Shown here piece by piece: positions 61,977 to 64,000 of a stretch of 64,000 nucleotides of DNA. Origin of the DNA: Brevibacterium luteolum (GTDB lineage: Bacteria > Actinomycetota > Actinomycetes > Actinomycetales > Brevibacteriaceae); contig NZ_JABEMC010000001.1 of NCBI RefSeq assembly GCF_013004595.1, positions 248,001 through 312,000 on the forward strand, written 5' to 3'. Each line of letters begins with the position of its first letter. Positions within the stretch are counted from its first letter, which is position 1. The position numbers were made by a program, and so were the translations under genes. Below the pieces are notes generated by a model. That model was given only the letters and a program-made list of their open reading frames with translations, had not been told where the DNA came from and ran no database searches.

Positions 61977-63372
61977 TGATCGGCCTCTCCTCCGGATAGC
62001 GGAACAGACGTTGCTGGTGTCTGGCGGACAGCGAGGCCGCCAAGGTAATCGTACCGAGCCGGCCGAGGAACATGAGAGCACTGAGGACGTACAGACCGGC
62101 ATCAGGGGACTTCTCCGTCACCCCGGAGGACAGCCCGCAGGTGGCGAAGGCGGAGATGACATCGAAGATGACAGCGTCGAGCGGCAGCCGCGTGATGTGC
62201 AGCATCAGCAGGGTGCCGACGAAGACGAGAGCGGCGCCGGCGAGCGTGATCGAGATCGCCACGCGCACCGCTGCCGGGTCGATGCGCCGGTGGAAGACGG
62301 TGACGTCCCTGAGCCCGCGCGCCTCGGCGAGCGCGGCGAGGACGAGCACCGAGATCGTCGTGACCTTGATACCGCCGGCGGTCGAGGACGAGCCGCCGCC
62401 GATGAACATGAGGACGTCGATGAGCAGATGGCTGGTGCCGTACATCTGGGTGACGTCGATCGAGGCCATGCCCCCAGACCGCGGCATCGCAGCCATGAAC
62501 AGGGTGTTGGTGATCGAATCGCCCAGGCTCAACCCGCCGATCGTCTTCTCGTTGCCGGATTCGAAGATGTACAGCAGCACGAAGGACACGAGCAGCAGCA
62601 GTCCGGTGGTCGCCAGCGTCAGCTTCGTGTGCAGGTCCCAGCCGCGCGGGCGATTCCACGTGATCGCGACCATGAGCACCACCGGGAAGCCGAGCGAGCC
62701 GATGAGCATCGAGACCATGAGCACCATGAGGATCCACGGATCGTCGGCGAAGTACTCGATGCCCCCGGTGTGCAGCGTGAACCCGGCGTTGTTGAAGGAG
62801 GTCACGGCATAGAACAGGCCGTGCCACAGCGCTTCGCCCAGCGTCTCGCCGCGGATGAGGAAGCGGGGGGTGAGCAGGGCCATGATGACAGCTTCGACGG
62901 CGAAGATCGTGATGAGCACTGCGCGCAGCAGCGTGCCGACCTGGCCGATCTGGAAGGTGTTCGTCGCCTGTGCGGCGATGAGCCGCTGACGCACGCCCAG
63001 CCGTTTCGACACCGCCATCCCGAGCAGCGACGCCAGTGTCAGGATGCCGAGGCCGCCGACCTGCATCGCCGCGACCATCACCCAGTGGCCGAACGTCGAC
63101 CAGTACTCCTCGGTCACGACCGGGGTCAGGCCGGTGACGCAGACGGTGGACACAGCGACGAACAGGCTGTTGGCGAACGAGTAGTCGGACGTGTCGGCGT
63201 GGGCGACCGGCAGCGACAGCAGCACCGTGAAGATCGCGATCGCGATGACGAACGAGGCGATCGCCAGCCGTGCCGGCGAGGCCTCGGCGACCTCGTCGAG
63301 GACGTCGCGCAGCCGCCGCCCCGGGTGGAACACCCGGTCGGTGAAGGTCGTCTTCGGTCGCTGATGAGCCAC
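61969..63372 (-). CDS. trkH: TrkH/KtrB-family potassium transporter
   Basis: 467 residues with eight main membrane helices and four pore loops of the superfamily of K+ transporters: VSTVCVTGLTPV, VTSFNNAGFTLH, GGGSSSTAGGIKV and AFATCGLSSGV, each with a selectivity-filter-like TGL or NAG segment. It pairs with the TrkA-type subunit downstream. GTG 63372 follows a TACACT -10 box at six bases on the minus strand, so a leaderless mRNA is predicted; longer open frame upstream runs into the divergent acuC gene and is rejected. Confidence 0.92.
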   Translation of the reverse strand: MAHQRPKTTFTDRVFHPGRRLRDVLDEVAEASPARLAIASFVIAIAIFTVLLSLPVAHADTSDYSFANSLFVAVSTVCVTGLTPVVTEEYWSTFGHWVMVAAMQVGGLGILTLASLLGMAVSKRLGVRQRLIAAQATNTFQIGQVGTLLRAVLITIFAVEAVIMALLTPRFLIRGETLGEALWHGLFYAVTSFNNAGFTLHTGGIEYFADDPWILMVLMVSMLIGSLGFPVVLMVAITWNRPRGWDLHTKLTLATTGLLLLVSFVLLYIFESGNEKTIGGLSLGDSITNTLFMAAMPRSGGMASIDVTQMYGTSHLLIDVLMFIGGGSSSTAGGIKVTTISVLVLAALAEARGLRDVTVFHRRIDPAAVRVAISITLAGAALVFVGTLLMLHITRLPLDAVIFDVISAFATCGLSSGVTEKSPDAGLYVLSALMFLGRLGTITLAASLSARHQQRLFRYPEERPIIG

Positions 63373-63484
63373 AGCATCAGTGTAGCCGGGGGCGGCGCGG
63401 CTGCCGCGGCGCTGGCGGGCAGGCGTATGGCGGCTGTGGCGGGGCGCTGTTCCGCAGCTCACACCGAACCAGTAGAGTGTGGCC

Positions 63485-64000
63485 ATGGCCAAGCGAGAGA
63501 CAGAAGTCTTCGTCATCTGGGACGAATCCTTCACGCAGTACAACTTCGGACCGACCCATCCGATGAACCCGCTGCGCCTCGACCTGACCGCGAAGCTCGC
63601 GACCGAATTCGGTCTCTTCGACCACCCTCGCATCCACATCTCCGGCGTCGGCGGCGTCGACGAGGACGCGCTCGCAGCCCTGCACACCCAGGACTTCATC
63701 GACGCAGTCAAACGCGCCGAGACGACCACGGACATCGCCCCTGACGTTGCGCAGACCTTCGGAGTCGGCACCGATGACGTGCCCCGCTTCGACAGGATCC
63801 ACGAAGCCTCCGGACGGATCTTCCAAGGCAGTCTCGAAGCCGCCCGCGCCATCACCTCGGGACGCTATGAGCGGGCGGTGAACTTCTGCGGCGGGATGCA
63901 CCATGCGATGCCGGGCAGGGCCGCCGGATTCTGCATCTACAACGACCTCGCCGCCGCCATCCAGCATTTCCTCGACCACGGCTATGAGCGGGTCTGCTAC
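63485..64000 (+). CDS. acuC: AcuC/histone-deacetylase-family protein (3' truncated by window edge)
   Basis: The first 172 residues are visible. VIWDESFTQYNFGPTHPMNPLRLDLTAKLA and FCGGMHHAMPGRAAGFCIYNDLAAAI are the AcuC hallmarks; the HHA pair is the catalytic histidine motif of class I deacetylases. Bacterial AcuC removes acetyl groups from acetyl-CoA synthetase and other proteins. ATG 63485 is six bases after a TAGAGT -10 box (63473-63478), pointing to a leaderless mRNA. It is divergent from trkH, which has the same leaderless layout. Confidence 0.93.
   Translation, partial: MAKRETEVFVIWDESFTQYNFGPTHPMNPLRLDLTAKLATEFGLFDHPRIHISGVGGVDEDALAALHTQDFIDAVKRAETTTDIAPDVAQTFGVGTDDVPRFDRIHEASGRIFQGSLEAARAITSGRYERAVNFCGGMHHAMPGRAAGFCIYNDLAAAIQHFLDHGYERVCY

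Noticed and set aside
61618..63744. A 708-codon plus-strand frame opposite trkA and trkH
   Set aside because: Antisense of a potassium transporter pair with intact filter motifs; no independent coding evidence.

Overview
The window is chromosomal DNA of a high-GC Gram-positive actinobacterium. The near-exclusive use of G/C-ending codons, Lsr2, ClpC, DisA, the F420-cluster-type zinc metalloprotease, DUF3180 and DUF222/HNH proteins, and the order ppa-dacB-metalloprotease-tilS-hpt-ftsH-folE-folP-folBK-DUF3180-PH-PH-DUF2520-lysS-lsr2-clpC all point to Actinomycetia. A Brevibacterium-like member of the Micrococcales is my best guess, inferred from gene content and not proven. I see no rRNA, tRNA, CRISPR array, insertion sequence or prophage.

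Layout. 1-1000: end of a hypothetical gene, then a lower-GC two-gene toxin-antitoxin-like pair behind a near-consensus promoter. 1.2-3.7 kb: msrA, a nitroreductase with a histone-like lysine tail and an MFS exporter, tightly coupled. 4-8.4 kb: a large RND permease and a CPBP protease-like protein. 8.4-9.8 kb: a VOC protein (with a possible iron box) and ppa, both on the minus strand. 9.9-22.9 kb: a long housekeeping run with frequent 4-base overlaps (PBP4 carboxypeptidase, metalloprotease, tilS, hpt, ftsH, folate genes, DUF3180, two PH-domain membrane proteins, DUF2520 oxidoreductase). 23-28 kb: lysS, a small membrane protein, lsr2, clpC. 28-36.5 kb: two divergent proline/glutamine-rich membrane proteins of unknown role, a DUF4287-like protein, an ArgA-type acetyltransferase, mutY, a membrane-anchored protein, disA; then radA. 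38-40.5 kb: a DUF222/HNH endonuclease gene behind a near-consensus promoter and a 5' hairpin. 40.6-45 kb: an ALDH7 dehydrogenase and a DAO-type FAD oxidoreductase (pipecolate/lysine catabolism-like), a divergent LysR regulator and a methyltransferase. 45-48.2 kb: a TPP-riboswitch-controlled ECF transporter (YkoE type). 50-54.4 kb: methylcitrate-cycle genes prpDBC plus an enoyl-CoA hydratase, behind a 22-bp perfect palindrome. 54.5-56.5 kb: a GntR-ABC transporter operon. 56.7-59.4 kb: ppx, a sugar isomerase-like gene, proC. 59.5-63.4 kb: a SulP transporter and a TrkA/TrkH potassium pair. 63.5 kb to the end: the start of an AcuC-type deacetylase.

The most unusual signals lie in the DNA rather than in a novel gene cluster. 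(i) A dispersed 17-bp sequence, CACCGCCTCGGGMACGG, occurs in at least five near-identical copies, with many related copies in linkers and intergenic DNA. (ii) At least ten genes carry a TANNNT box 5-7 bases before the start codon, which predicts many leaderless mRNAs. (iii) Short repeats that duplicate the stop codon follow several genes. (iv) The 3' half of lysS and the next small gene form a block of aberrant codon usage. (v) The HNH gene leader has two mutually exclusive pairings that could expose or hide its ribosome binding site.
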